Positions 51,525-60,586 of a stretch of 64,000 bases of DNA are shown one piece after another (within the stretch, counting starts at the first letter, position 1; each line of letters begins with the position of its first letter). Position numbers and translations under genes: made by a program. This DNA is from Neobacillus mesonae (GTDB lineage Bacteria > Bacillota > Bacilli > Paenibacillales > Paenibacillaceae): NCBI GenBank assembly GCA_023715865.1, contig JAMBOW010000002.1:372001-436000 (forward strand). Direction: 5' to 3'. Below the pieces are notes generated by a model, which saw only the letters and a list, made by a program, of their open reading frames with translations, ran no database searches and was not told the DNA's origin.

Positions 51525-52298
51525 TCAGTAACCAACTTCTCTGTCAGGCATTACAATCTGCACCTTTTTGGGAAGGACATCCCACTGCTGTTCAAGCAAT
51601 TCCTCGATTTGTTTGACCTCATTCTGGGCTGTAACAGGAAGTGCTTGTTCCTGATGGTCTGATGAACCGGGAGGAATCTGCCCTTCCATCTTTCCTATCG
51701 GCTCCGATAGTTCAACTGAAATGTCGCTTGTTTGTATAGGATCAATGTAAATCGGCTCCGTCTTCCCTTCAGCTGTACCTTCACTGGCATCAATTGAACC
51801 AAGCTCTTCATCTTCTGACAGTTCTGTCAAATAGGTATCCGACAGGATAACCTCTACTCCTGTAATCCCCGCTTTCTCGGAAGCATTTCCCGAATCGCTT
51901 ACGGGTCCGAGCTGAACCGTTACAGATTGTATTGGTATTTGAGTTTCCTCCTCAATCTGTGTCTTCATCTGATCTGCCACTTGTTCAGCTGCCCACTTCA
52001 TTGCGCTGACTTCCTGCTGTTCTGTAAGCTGCCTTCCTCTTTCCAGAATTTCGGTCAGGGTCATTGCCTGCTCCACCGTCCCGCCTCCACTCCACTCATC
52101 CAGCGCAGCACTCAACTTGGCATCGGCATCACTATTGAACAGATTAAATATCGGAGATATTAAGGTGAGCAGGATAAGCAGACTCAGCACAAGCTTGACG
52201 TAACGCTCCATAGATCTGTTCGGAAGAAGCATGTCCACAAAGGTCGCTAGAAGAACAACCAGTATCAATTCCCTGAGCCAGCCGCTCAGCCACTCCAT
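51525..52298 (-). CDS. spoIIIAF: Stage III sporulation protein AF
   Basis: SpoIIIAF has two N-terminal membrane helices (residues ~8-24 and ~34-52) and a soluble region from ~55. The start MEWLSGWLRELILVVLLATF and PNRSMERYVKLVLSLLILL are typical. C-terminal QIEELLEQQWDVLPKKVQIV ends the ring-building-like part. At 257 residues it exceeds the ~206 residues of B. subtilis, with extra acidic sequence around residues 160-230. Four bases separate it from spoIIIAE. Confidence 0.93.
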   Translation of the reverse strand: MEWLSGWLRELILVVLLATFVDMLLPNRSMERYVKLVLSLLILLTLISPIFNLFNSDADAKLSAALDEWSGGGTVEQAMTLTEILERGRQLTEQQEVSAMKWAAEQVADQMKTQIEEETQIPIQSVTVQLGPVSDSGNASEKAGITGVEVILSDTYLTELSEDEELGSIDASEGTAEGKTEPIYIDPIQTSDISVELSEPIGKMEGQIPPGSSDHQEQALPVTAQNEVKQIEELLEQQWDVLPKKVQIVMPDREVGY

Positions 52299-52302
52299 AG
52301 AC

Positions 52303-53496
52303 TCACCTCAACATCACTGTCATATTTCCGGCTGTCAGCATGATCGTAATTGCCAGGAAGAACATAAGACTGACTGCTGCAAGGGCTGCAAATACATAGA
52401 TTAGGCTTTTTCCTATCGCCTGCAGGCAGCCAACGATCGGAGTGTCGCCCAGCGGCTGCATAACCGCTGCTGCAACATTGTAGATCAGTGCAAGCGTCAG
52501 TATTTTTAAAGCGGGAAAAGCACAAAGGAACAATATGATAATGACTCCTGCCAATCCGATAGAGTTCTTCACAAGCAGCGAAGCAGAAATCACTGTATCT
52601 GTAGCATCCGCAAGCACTTTGCCGACGACCGGAACGAAGTTGCCTGACACATACTTTGCCGCCCGAATGGTCACCCCGTCTGTTACCGAGCTGGTGGCTC
52701 CTTGAACGGAGATGACACCGAGAAAAATGGTCAGGATGACACCAAGCAGACCCACTCCGAGAATTCTGAGCAAATTGGCCAGCTGAGTAAGCTTGTACTT
52801 GTCAGTTAACGAACTGACCAGATGCAGGACTGCTGAGAAAAACAAGAGCGGGAACACCACTTTATAGATCAGCATTCCGATGGTATGGATCATAAAGACG
52901 ATCAAAGGGTGTGTTACCGATACAGTGACGATATTCCCCATGGAAGCCAGGAGTGCAAACAGCAGCGGAATCATGGCCAGCATAAAGTCGATCATTCGAT
53001 CTATCGCATCCTGAGCATAACCAATGGCGACATTAAAGCTGTTGATGGAGATAACGATAATTACCATATAGCAGATCGCATAGGCTACTTTGCTGATCGT
53101 GCTTTTTTCAAAGGCGGTCTGAAGTGTTTCAAGTATCATGCTCATAATGTTCAGCATAATGATGGTGACCAGAAGCTTGCCATTGTACAAAATTTCATGC
53201 AGCAGAAATTTCCCTATTGCAGAAAAAACACTTTTTAAGCTCAGCCCTTCCCCGCCGGGAAGCAGCATGTCCATAAACGACGGAAGCTGCCCCTCCGGAA
53301 AAAATCCGCCGTAATCATTAATCAGTGACTGCCAGTATTTCTCCACCTGTTCGGTTGGCAGCTGTTCCACTTGTTCCCCTGCCCATTCCGTAACAGGCGA
53401 GCTCGCGAGTACGTTGGACCCTAATGCAAAGAAGAAACATATTATAAATACGATGACAATTCGTTTATCTTGAGGGTGATGTAACTTGTTTATCAC
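52303..53496 (-). CDS. spoIIIAE: Stage III sporulation protein AE
   Basis: SpoIIIAE is a polytopic membrane protein of the feeding channel, with a cleavable-looking N-terminal segment (IVIVFIICFFFALGSNVLAS), a hydrophilic stretch (~30-75) and about seven hydrophobic helices from residue ~90 to the end. SVQGATSSVTDGVTIRAAKY and FVPVVGKVLADATDTVISAS are conserved blocks. Length is 397. The GTG start (53494-53496) is nine bases from GGAGG. Confidence 0.95.
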   Translation of the reverse strand: MINKLHHPQDKRIVIVFIICFFFALGSNVLASSPVTEWAGEQVEQLPTEQVEKYWQSLINDYGGFFPEGQLPSFMDMLLPGGEGLSLKSVFSAIGKFLLHEILYNGKLLVTIIMLNIMSMILETLQTAFEKSTISKVAYAICYMVIIVISINSFNVAIGYAQDAIDRMIDFMLAMIPLLFALLASMGNIVTVSVTHPLIVFMIHTIGMLIYKVVFPLLFFSAVLHLVSSLTDKYKLTQLANLLRILGVGLLGVILTIFLGVISVQGATSSVTDGVTIRAAKYVSGNFVPVVGKVLADATDTVISASLLVKNSIGLAGVIIILFLCAFPALKILTLALIYNVAAAVMQPLGDTPIVGCLQAIGKSLIYVFAALAAVSLMFFLAITIMLTAGNMTVMLR

Positions 53497-53517
53497 ATCC
53501 TCTATCCTCCGCCTCTT

Positions 53518-53907
53518 CTATACCGGCAGCAGCTTCATTACTGTTTCGATAATAATGCTGATGATCGGTACGGCCAGTACCAGAATCAACACTTTGCCGG
53601 CAAGCTCAATTTTCGAAGCAATGCTTTCCTGACCTGCATCTCGCACAATTTGTGCTCCGAATTCAGCAATATAAGCGATCCCAATAATTTTAAGAATCGT
53701 CTTCAGATGGATTTCATCCATCCCGGAGGATTCTGCCATTCGCTCCAGCACATCAATTACAGCCCCAATTTTGCCGATGACGAATAAAAAGATAAGTATT
53801 CCTGCAGTAGTAGCTATCAAAAAAGCGAACATCGGCTTCTGCTCTTTGACAATCAGGATCAGGATCGTTGCGATAAGTCCAAGTCCTATGATTTGAATGA
53901 TTTCCAT
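53518..53907 (-). CDS. spoIIIAD: Stage III sporulation protein AD
   Basis: A 129-residue membrane protein with four hydrophobic segments. MEIIQIIGLGLIATILILIV, KEQKPMFAFLIATTAGILIF and LKIIGIAYIAEFGAQIVRDA match the family. The ATG at 53905-53907 after AAGGTG is chosen over an upstream ATG at 53943 that overlaps spoIIIAC. It pairs with SpoIIIAC in the membrane base of the channel. Confidence 0.95.
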   Translation of the reverse strand: MEIIQIIGLGLIATILILIVKEQKPMFAFLIATTAGILIFLFVIGKIGAVIDVLERMAESSGMDEIHLKTILKIIGIAYIAEFGAQIVRDAGQESIASKIELAGKVLILVLAVPIISIIIETVMKLLPV

Positions 53908-53939
53908 CGTATAATCACCTTGTCTACCTAAGCCTACAT

Positions 53940-54143
53940 TCAATGAAACAGGAATATAGACTTGATCTCCTGGAGCAAATTGTCGAGCATTCGAACGACC
54001 ATAAAGAGCACGACGACAAAACCAATCACAGTAACCCAGTGCGCCATATCCTCTTTACCCATTTGCTTCAGCACCGTATGGATCATCGCGATGATAATGC
54101 CGATGCCTGCGATCTGAAATATTGCGTTCACTTCTAAATTCAT
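53940..54143 (-). CDS. spoIIIAC: Stage III sporulation protein AC
   Basis: This is a 67-residue membrane protein with two helices (AIFQIAGIGIIIAMIHTVLK and WVTVIGFVVVLFMVVRMLDN). NLEVNAIFQIAGIGI and KQMGKEDMAHW are the usual SpoIIIAC text. Length and position between spoIIIAB and spoIIIAD are standard. Confidence 0.95.
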   Translation of the reverse strand: MNLEVNAIFQIAGIGIIIAMIHTVLKQMGKEDMAHWVTVIGFVVVLFMVVRMLDNLLQEIKSIFLFH

Positions 54144-54160
54144 CTAACTATGGCACCTCG

Positions 54161-54679
54161 CTATAAGATCAGGATGACGATCAGCGCCCCGACTAGAAGT
54201 CCGAGACTGCGGCTCATCTTCTCATACTTCATTTGATCACTCCGGGCTGCTGCTTCTTCATGAGTAAGCTGCTGGATTGCAAGCGTGATATGCTTGTTTT
54301 GCTCTTCACGATCGCTTGTCCCCAAGCTGTAGCTTAGCTGACGGATCGCTTCTTTCTCCGGCGTTTTCATAGCCGTTCGGCTCCAGTTCTTGTTTATTGC
54401 GTATTGAAAGCTCTCTTGCGCTGATAAGCCTTGCGAGGAGCTCATACAGTCGGCTGCGGAAATGAACAACCGTCCAAGCGGCTCGCTGGCCTGCTGTCCA
54501 ATTTTGTCCAGTGCTTCTGCAAGAGGTCTATAGCTGTAATTGATTTCTGTTAAAAGCCGCTGCAGCATCAGCGTCAGTTCTCTAATCTGTTTGGGCCTTG
54601 ATGCAAAGAGATTTGCTTGATAAAATCCTGCAAGCAGCCCGGATAACAATATGAGTACGGAGCCGATCAGCTTAAGCAT
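54161..54679 (-). CDS. spoIIIAB: Stage III sporulation protein AB
   Basis: This is a 172-residue protein with N- and C-terminal membrane helices (residues ~1-22 and ~155-171) flanking a soluble helical domain, distantly like type II secretion GspF. SRPKQIRELTLMLQRLLTEI and LAEALDKIGQQ are family marks. GGGAGG precedes the ATG, which lies within the end of spoIIIAA (8-base overlap), implying coupled translation with the ATPase. Confidence 0.95.
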   Translation of the reverse strand: MLKLIGSVLILLSGLLAGFYQANLFASRPKQIRELTLMLQRLLTEINYSYRPLAEALDKIGQQASEPLGRLFISAADCMSSSQGLSAQESFQYAINKNWSRTAMKTPEKEAIRQLSYSLGTSDREEQNKHITLAIQQLTHEEAAARSDQMKYEKMSRSLGLLVGALIVILIL

Positions 54680-55646
54680 AGGTGCCTCCCGCTCCAGCTA
54701 TTCCTTGTTGCTGCAGGCTTCTCTGTTTCGTATCTGCAAGTCTGAACTGAAATTTCTTACCTGAGCGGTCTAAGATAACAAACAGCTGGAAGTATTGTTC
54801 ATGGATCAATTCCTGCAATGCCGGACGTCTCCTGAGCTCTGAAAGATCTCTGCCATGGGCTGAAGCTATAACCGATATGCCTGCACCAAGCGCTTCCTTT
54901 ATCGCCTCTGCATCTTCTTGTCTCCCGATTTCGTCGACAATCAAAACCTCCGGTGACATGGAACGAATGAGCATCATCATCCCCTCAGCCTTTGGACAGG
55001 CATCCATTACATCGGTTCTGGGACCCACATCAAAGGTCGGAACTCCTTTATAGCTTCCTGCTATTTCTGAACGCTCGTCCACAATCCCGACTTTAAAGCT
55101 CTTTCTACCTTCACTCCCAGCACTTATCTGTCTGGACAAATCTCTCAGCAGTGTCGTCTTTCCTTGCTGCGGAGGCGAGAGGATAAGCGTATGTTTGATC
55201 CTTGAAGTTTTGGCTTCCCATATTTGCGGCATCAGCCTATCTGCTGCTCCCTTTATTTCTTTTGCAATTCGAACATTAAACCCGCTGATGTCTCTTAGAT
55301 GTTCAACCTTTCCGCCTTTCAAAACTGTTCTGCCTGCCAGTCCGATTCGATGTCCTCCAGGTACAGTGATGAAGCCTTTCCTCAATTCTTCTTCTAACGT
55401 ATAAAGGGAATGATTGCTGATTAGATCAAGAAATCGATATGTGTCATCCCTTGAGGGCTTGTACGCTTCATTCGGTGACCGTGACGGCTCCCCTTGCTTT
55501 GTAATGAAGTAATGCTCGCCATTTGTGTTCATTTCTAGCGGTCTGCCTTCCCGTATTCTCACTTCTTCAAGTGTTTCTAGCAGCTGCAGGGGAATATGAT
55601 CCAGTATTGTTTTTAACGGACTCGGAAACAGGTCCAGCCATTTCAT
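54672..55646 (-). CDS. spoIIIAA: Stage III sporulation protein AA (ATPase)
   Basis: SpoIIIAA is the cytosolic secretion-type ATPase that energises the SpoIIIA channel. The Walker A is LILSPPQQGKTTLLRDLSRQ, Walker B is VLIVDEIGRQEDAEA, and VPGGHRIGLAGR and FDVGPRTDVMDACPKAEGM are characteristic. The ATG at 55644-55646 after GGGGGTG gives 324 residues; the ATG at 55679 is not supported. It is the first gene of the operon, behind a SigE-type promoter. Confidence 0.96.
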   Translation of the reverse strand: MKWLDLFPSPLKTILDHIPLQLLETLEEVRIREGRPLEMNTNGEHYFITKQGEPSRSPNEAYKPSRDDTYRFLDLISNHSLYTLEEELRKGFITVPGGHRIGLAGRTVLKGGKVEHLRDISGFNVRIAKEIKGAADRLMPQIWEAKTSRIKHTLILSPPQQGKTTLLRDLSRQISAGSEGRKSFKVGIVDERSEIAGSYKGVPTFDVGPRTDVMDACPKAEGMMMLIRSMSPEVLIVDEIGRQEDAEAIKEALGAGISVIASAHGRDLSELRRRPALQELIHEQYFQLFVILDRSGKKFQFRLADTKQRSLQQQGIAGAGGTYA

Positions 55647-55982
55647 ATAAGCACCCCCTAACTCGTACACTTTTGTCACAGCTGAGATCCTAAATTTCGT
55701 TTTTGTTGGTCATACCCCATATGTATGCCTGTACTTGTTTTTTATGACGGGAATCTATCAATTTTTTAATACACAATATTAAGAGCAGATTCATAATTTA
55801 AAAGGGATAACCTTCTTCTACTTCTTCTATTAATTTCAAGCTTCTCCCCAGACAACTTGCAGGGTGAGCCCCGTCCTTCTTCAAGATAGGCACCTGCCCT
55901 GTTCATCCTGCATATATTAAGCTTAAAGACTCCCATTTCAAATGCTGAGGTGGAAGGAGAAGCAAATTAGGGAGGTACGTCT
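55647..55982. other. Divergent intergenic region between spoIIIAA and comB
   Basis: This gap of 336 bases holds the SigE-type spoIIIA promoter near its left end. The right part has an AGGGAGG ribosome site for comB and an AT-rich middle. A GCATA/CATTTCA pair near 55913-55943 resembles a SigG/SigF site but with a 19-base spacing. I see no open frame with a ribosome site. Confidence 0.5.
55720..55747 (-). promoter_or_regulatory. SigE-type promoter of the spoIIIA operon
   Basis: Minus-strand TCATAAA (55741-55747), 13 bases, CATACATA (55720-55727) fits the SigE pattern with a mismatch at the last -10 base. It lies about 75 bases before the spoIIIAA start. The spoIIIA operon is a known SigE target. 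Confidence 0.55.
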
Positions 55983-56720
55983 ATGCGTATAGATGTCGTT
56001 GCAAGTGTCAGTGAGATTCGCTCCGAGGATCTTGTGCATCGAAGTGCTGTTGTCATTGATGTGTTTCGAACTTCCAGCACAATTGTTACGGCGCTTGCTC
56101 AGGGGGCCGCATGTGTTATTCCTGTGGAAACCGTACCGCAAGCCAAACAGCTTCAATATAATGATATGTTTCGCGGGGGAGAACGATTCTGTAAAAAAAT
56201 ATCGGGGTTCGATGCAGGCAACTCGCCATTGGAATATAAAAGAGAACTGGTACAAGGCAAAAATGTCATCATGACGACAACAAGTGGAACCAGAGCATTG
56301 ATAAAGGCTAATAAAGCTGAGACTGTTTTTTCCGCTGCATTCCTTAATGCGAAAGCTTGTGCGGAAGCATTAATCTATCTAGACCGGGATATCGTGCTCT
56401 TATGTGCGGGGAGTCAGGACAGGTTTGCATTAGAGGATGGCTTATGTGCAGGGATGCTGATCGATTTTGTGAAGCAGATGACAAAGCAGCAGATACGTTC
56501 TAATGACTTGGGAATGACGGTTTATCTGGCCTATCTTTATAGCAAAAGCCAGTTGAAAGAGACCCTATACGAAAGCAGCGAGGCAAAGCGCTTAATTAAA
56601 CAAGGTCACGAATCGGATGTAAATTATTGTTTGGGGATCAACCAAATCCCCCTTGTTCCTATACTTGAAACCGATCAAGTCATCCGCCCCTGGACAGCAA
56701 AAAAAGACCTGCACGAATAA
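55983..56720 (+). CDS. comB: 2-phosphosulfolactate phosphatase (ComB family)
   Basis: ComB-type enzymes hydrolyse 2-phosphosulfolactate to sulfolactate. VVIDVFRTSSTIVTALAQGA, FRGGERFCKKISGFDAGNSP and IMTTTSGTRAL are the conserved phosphate-site blocks, and LLCAGSQDRFALEDGLCAG follows. Length is 245 residues. AGGGAGG precedes the ATG. In methanogens this leads to coenzyme M; in Bacillales it more likely makes the sulfolactate stored in spores. No partner ComA or ComC gene is in the window. It diverges from spoIIIA and ends in a terminator. Confidence 0.88.
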   Translation: MRIDVVASVSEIRSEDLVHRSAVVIDVFRTSSTIVTALAQGAACVIPVETVPQAKQLQYNDMFRGGERFCKKISGFDAGNSPLEYKRELVQGKNVIMTTTSGTRALIKANKAETVFSAAFLNAKACAEALIYLDRDIVLLCAGSQDRFALEDGLCAGMLIDFVKQMTKQQIRSNDLGMTVYLAYLYSKSQLKETLYESSEAKRLIKQGHESDVNYCLGINQIPLVPILETDQVIRPWTAKKDLHE

Positions 56721-56735
56721 TGTGCAGGTCTTTCA
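56704..56735 (+). terminator. Terminator overlapping the comB stop
   Basis: AAGACCTGCAC and GTGCAGGTCTT form an 11-pair stem with a seven-base loop that contains the comB stop codon, followed by TCATTT. Confidence 0.85.
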
Positions 56736-56758
56736 TTTGATTGAATCGTAAGTGAAAC

Positions 56759-58012
56759 CTATCTGCGATCCTGAGGACCACCGACGAATGCTTTTACATC
56801 CGTATCAAGATTATATGCTGTGTGCAGGGCTTGAATCACTTCGTTTAGCTTGCTGCCCTCAGTTACGCAGGAAACTTTGATCTCCGAGGTGCTTACCATT
56901 TTGATATTTACACCTTGCTTCGAGATGACTTCAAACATTTGTGCTGCCACTCCTGGATGGCTGACCATGCCCGCACCAACAATGGATACTTTAACCAAGT
57001 TTTCTTCAAAAGTGACTTCCCGGTAAGGAAGCACTTCTTTCATTCCGTTGATCACATCAATGGCACGTTCACGATCACCCAATGTTACGGTGAAGGAGAA
57101 GTCGGCTTTTCCATCACTGATACCGCTTTGTACGATAATATCGACATCAATTTGTGCTTGTGCCAGTGCTCCGAACATACCTGCCAATACGCCAGGAATA
57201 TCTTCTACTCCTAGAATACTGATCCGTGCCACGTTTTTATCATAGGCAATACCGCTAACTACTACTCCCTGTTCCAATGATGCTTCCTCCTTCACAACCG
57301 TTCCCTCATTATGATTAAAGCTTGAGCGTACAACCAAAGGTACTTTTGAGTGCTTCGCGTATTCCACTGCTCGCGGATGCAATACAGCAGTACCGAGATG
57401 TGCGAGTTCAAGCATCTCGTCGTACGAAATTTCATTCAGTTTACGTGCTACCTTAACAATTCGCGGATCCGCCGAATATACACCATCCACGTCTGTATAG
57501 ATCTCACATGCATTGGCATTAATTGCTGCTGCTAAAGCGACAGCTGTCGTATCCGATCCGCCGCGGCCTAGTGTCGTAATTTCTCCATCTGTCGTAATGC
57601 CTTGGAAGCCGGCAACGATAACGATTTTTCCTTCATCGAGTGAACGCACGACCTTCTCCGGGTTTATATCGGTGATTCTTGCTTTACCGTGAACCGGCTC
57701 TGTTACAAATCCAGCCTGCCAACCTGTATATGAAACAGCTTCGCGACCAAGTTTCTGAATAGCCATGGACAGCATCGCTATGGAGATTTGCTCTCCTGTC
57801 GTCATCAGCATATCCAATTCCCTTGCTGGAAGCTTATCATTTAACAATTTTGCTTGATCAATTAAATCATCTGTTGTATCACCCATCGCGGAAACAACCA
57901 CTACACATTGATGTCCCTCATCCTGCTTCTCGGCAACACGCTTCGCTACTCTTTGCATACGTTCTGTATCTCCGACAGAACTGCCTCCAAATTTCATTAC
58001 GAACAAAGACAA
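56759..58012 (-). CDS. lysC: Aspartate kinase
   Basis: Aspartokinase phosphorylates aspartate, entry to lysine, diaminopimelate, threonine and methionine. VMKFGGSSVGD is the kinase signature, TLGRGGSDTTAVALAAAINA the aspartate site, and two C-terminal ACT domains (~265-400) bind feedback effectors. The TTG at 58010-58012, ten bases from GGGAG, gives MSLFVMKFGG and 417 residues; a longer frame from 58057 lacks a site. I see no lysine riboswitch upstream, only a short inverted repeat (GGTAAGCT/AGCTTGCC near 58057-58074). It may be the methionine/threonine-sensitive or lysine-sensitive isozyme. Confidence 0.93.
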   Translation of the reverse strand: MSLFVMKFGGSSVGDTERMQRVAKRVAEKQDEGHQCVVVVSAMGDTTDDLIDQAKLLNDKLPARELDMLMTTGEQISIAMLSMAIQKLGREAVSYTGWQAGFVTEPVHGKARITDINPEKVVRSLDEGKIVIVAGFQGITTDGEITTLGRGGSDTTAVALAAAINANACEIYTDVDGVYSADPRIVKVARKLNEISYDEMLELAHLGTAVLHPRAVEYAKHSKVPLVVRSSFNHNEGTVVKEEASLEQGVVVSGIAYDKNVARISILGVEDIPGVLAGMFGALAQAQIDVDIIVQSGISDGKADFSFTVTLGDRERAIDVINGMKEVLPYREVTFEENLVKVSIVGAGMVSHPGVAAQMFEVISKQGVNIKMVSTSEIKVSCVTEGSKLNEVIQALHTAYNLDTDVKAFVGGPQDRR

Positions 58013-58087
58013 ACCGAACTCACTCCCTACAGTATGTAACGTAAGATTGTAAACCATGGCAAGCTAAAGCTTACCGTGCTTCTAGAT

Positions 58088-58116
58088 AGTATAATACGAA
58101 CCGTCCTCAGTTGTAA
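58088..58116 (-). promoter_or_regulatory. SigA-type promoter of the aspartate kinase gene
   Basis: Minus-strand TTACAA (58111-58116), 17 bases, TATACT (58088-58093). The leader of about 70 bases contains an eight-base inverted repeat. Confidence 0.5.
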
Positions 58117-58177
58117 CCCTTTTTTACGGTAAATGGGTAAAGATGTGTGTGTAAATATTTTCAATTTATCCCATGAT

Positions 58178-58220
58178 AAAACAATATCCTCTGCTGATGG
58201 AACTTTAGCAGAGGATATTT
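58178..58220 (-). terminator. Terminator downstream of efp
   Basis: Minus-strand AATATCCTCTGCT and AGCAGAGGATATT form a perfect 13-pair stem with an 11-base loop, followed by GTTTTAT. Confidence 0.85.
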
Positions 58221-58253
58221 GCCATACCGTTATTAACTTCAGAATGTCCCTAG

Positions 58254-58811
58254 TTACGCGCGGGAGTTGTATTTTCCTTCGCGAGTATCAATAATCAGAA
58301 CATCGCCTTCGTTAATGAAAAGAGGAACTTGTACATTCAGACCCGTTTCCACTTTCGCATTTTTTGTAGCGCCAGTTGCTGTATTGCCTTTAATTCCAGG
58401 CTCTGTTTCAATAACTTTCAGCTCAACAGAATTAGGCAGGTTAATACCTAGAATTTCACCTTGGTAGCTGATGATGTTAACGTTCATGTTCTCTTTCAGG
58501 AAGTTTAGTTCCCACTCGAGCTGATCGCTTGTCAAAGTGAATTGGTCATAAGTTTCGTTATCCATAAACGTATGCTCGTCACTGCTTGCATAGAGGTAAG
58601 AAACACCACGGTTATCGATTTGAGCACGTCCAATCGTTTCACCCGCACGGAAAGTTTTCTCAACAGTGTTGCCGTTACGTAGGTTCTTAAGTTTAGAGCG
58701 TACGAAAGCCGCACCTTTACCTGGTTTAACATGTTGGAAATCGAGAACTGTAAAGATATCTCCGTCAACCTCAACGGTCAAGCCTGTTTTAAAATCATTA
58801 ACTGAAATCAC
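58254..58811 (-). CDS. efp: Translation elongation factor P
   Basis: EF-P relieves ribosome stalling at polyproline stretches. There are three OB-like beta domains over 185 residues. The loop [17 protein letters not shown] carries Lys32, the residue modified in Bacillus by 5-aminopentanol. The C-terminal signature is [28 protein letters not shown] precedes the ATG. It follows the Xaa-Pro peptidase gene by 23 bases, the usual yqhT-efp pair. Confidence 0.98.
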   Translation of the reverse strand: MISVNDFKTGLTVEVDGDIFTVLDFQHVKPGKGAAFVRSKLKNLRNGNTVEKTFRAGETIGRAQIDNRGVSYLYASSDEHTFMDNETYDQFTLTSDQLEWELNFLKENMNVNIISYQGEILGINLPNSVELKVIETEPGIKGNTATGATKNAKVETGLNVQVPLFINEGDVLIIDTREGKYNSRA

Positions 58812-58834
58812 TAAAAAACCCCTCCTAATTATAA

Positions 58835-59905
58835 TTACAGCTTCAAAAGTTCTTTTGTGGAATGTGTAAGCAGGCGAATGCCTGATTCTGTAATCACGAC
58901 ATCATCCTCAATTCGCACGCCGCCGATTCCAGGCAAGTAAATACCCGGCTCAACAGTTACTACCATACCAGGCTTAAGAATATCATCGCTCAGCTTGGAC
59001 AGTCTAGGAGATTCGTGAACCTCCATTCCCAGACCATGGCCAGTGCTGTGACCGAACTGGTCGCCATAGCCGTATTTTGTGATAATATCTCTTGCGAGAG
59101 CATCTGCTTCCCGACCTGTCATACCCGGTTTTAAATGTTCCAAAGTATGTAATTGGGCTTCAAGTACAATATCGTAAATCTCCAGCAGTTTGTCGGCAGG
59201 AGTTCCCATCGAAATTGTCCGAGTCAAATCTGAGCAATAACCGTCCAGCAAAGCACCAAAATCAAAAGTGACAAAATCTCCTGATTCAATCACTTTCTCA
59301 CTGGCAACCCCGTGAGGCATCGCTGAGCGCTCACCTGAGGCTACGATCGTATCGAATGAAGAAGAAGTGGCGCCATTTCTCCGCATGAAAAATTCCATTT
59401 CCAGATCTACTTCACGCTCTGTCATTCCCGGCTTGATCACATTTATAATGTGAGAAAACGTTGCATCTGCCAAATCGCAGGCACGCTGCATGATGGCGAT
59501 TTCGTTCTCGTCTTTATAAATCCGCAATTTCTCAATCAATCCGCTGACAGGTACTAAGCTAACAGGTTTCAACTGCTCCGAATACGTTCCGTATGTTGAG
59601 AAAGTTACAACATCCTGCTCAAACCCTAAAGATTGAATGCCTTCTTTAGACAGAAGCTCCTTAACGGTATTCATTGGCTTCGCTGAATGTTCAACCACTG
59701 TGAAACCGACAGCTTGCTGCGGTGCTTGGGTCATATAACGAAAGTCCGTAAGCAAGTAGGCTTGTTCAAGCGTAATGAGTACGTAACCTGCAGAACCCGT
59801 AAAACCGGTAATATACCGTCTATTGATTGGACTTGTTACCAGAAATGCCTCAAGCTGTAACTCCTGCATTGCTTTACGCAATTTCAACACTCGGTTGTTC
59901 TCCAT
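58835..59905 (-). CDS. Xaa-Pro aminopeptidase family M24 peptidase (YqhT-like)
   Basis: This is a pita-bread metallopeptidase that removes N-terminal residues ahead of proline. It has an N-terminal creatinase-like domain (~1-125) and a catalytic domain with metal ligands in [39 protein letters not shown] and GVRIEDDVV. The ATG at 59903-59905 after AGAAGG gives 356 residues. Pairing with efp and aroQ matches B. subtilis yqhT. Proline-peptide specificity is a family inference. Confidence 0.92.
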   Translation of the reverse strand: MENNRVLKLRKAMQELQLEAFLVTSPINRRYITGFTGSAGYVLITLEQAYLLTDFRYMTQAPQQAVGFTVVEHSAKPMNTVKELLSKEGIQSLGFEQDVVTFSTYGTYSEQLKPVSLVPVSGLIEKLRIYKDENEIAIMQRACDLADATFSHIINVIKPGMTEREVDLEMEFFMRRNGATSSSFDTIVASGERSAMPHGVASEKVIESGDFVTFDFGALLDGYCSDLTRTISMGTPADKLLEIYDIVLEAQLHTLEHLKPGMTGREADALARDIITKYGYGDQFGHSTGHGLGMEVHESPRLSKLSDDILKPGMVVTVEPGIYLPGIGGVRIEDDVVITESGIRLLTHSTKELLKL

Positions 59906-59943
59906 GTTTATACCTTCTTTCTTAGCCACGAGCTTCATTTGTC

Positions 59944-60390
59944 TTATGAGCTTGGTGTCTCCAAATAGCGGTTCATCGCATTTAAAGCGTGTTCGTAGCT
60001 GTAAGCACCAAATCCGGAAATAATCCCGATCGTTTCAGGAGCAATTACAGACGTATGCCTAAATGACTCACGCTTGTGTACATTGGACAAGTGAAGTTCA
60101 ATAGTAGGAATTTTTACTGCTGCCAGAGCATCGCGGATAGCGTAGCTGTAGTGAGTAAAAGCACCCGCATTAAGCAATATTCCGTCAACTTCCCCCAAGG
60201 AAGCATGAATTCGGTCAATAAGTTCCCCTTCATGATTCGATTGATAAAAAGTAATGGATACAGAAAGCTTCTCCGCCTGAGCACGAAGCATTTCTTCAAT
60301 AGCCTGAAGACTTTGGTTCCCGTAGATACCAGGTTCACGTACTCCAAGCATATTCAGGTTCGGGCCGTTCAGGACCAGAATCCGCTTCAA
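59944..60390 (-). CDS. aroQ: 3-dehydroquinate dehydratase, type II
   Basis: AroQ dehydrates 3-dehydroquinate in the shikimate pathway. LVLNGPNLNMLGVREPGIYG carries the catalytic Tyr and flexible-loop Arg. FYQSNHEGELIDRIH, LNAGAFTHYSYAIRDAL and IELHLSNVHKRESFRHTS are the other active-site strands. Many in-frame codons precede it, but the TTG at 60388-60390, nine bases from AAAGGTGG, gives a normal 148-residue protein. Confidence 0.95.
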   Translation of the reverse strand: MKRILVLNGPNLNMLGVREPGIYGNQSLQAIEEMLRAQAEKLSVSITFYQSNHEGELIDRIHASLGEVDGILLNAGAFTHYSYAIRDALAAVKIPTIELHLSNVHKRESFRHTSVIAPETIGIISGFGAYSYEHALNAMNRYLETPSS

Positions 60391-60586
60391 ACGCACGCAC
60401 CACCTTTCCTGCAAATAACCATCTGCTATTTTACCATACCGTATATTGGATTGAGAAGCTTTTTTGACCGGAGCAGAAGGTGAACTCAGCAATACATGCA
60501 TACTGCTAGCGGCGAAGAGAAGAACAACGATCCAATCTATTCTACCAGTTTCATCCTTTTATATAATTGTATAGGTTCTAGCTGTC

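Noticed and set aside
58013..58253. Lysine riboswitch (L box) before the aspartate kinase gene
   Set aside because: The leader is only about 70 bases after the likely start site and lacks the L-box core; only a small inverted repeat is present.
56759..58253. T-box leader before lysC or other biosynthesis genes
   Set aside because: I did not find the AGGGTGGNACCGCG core on either strand.
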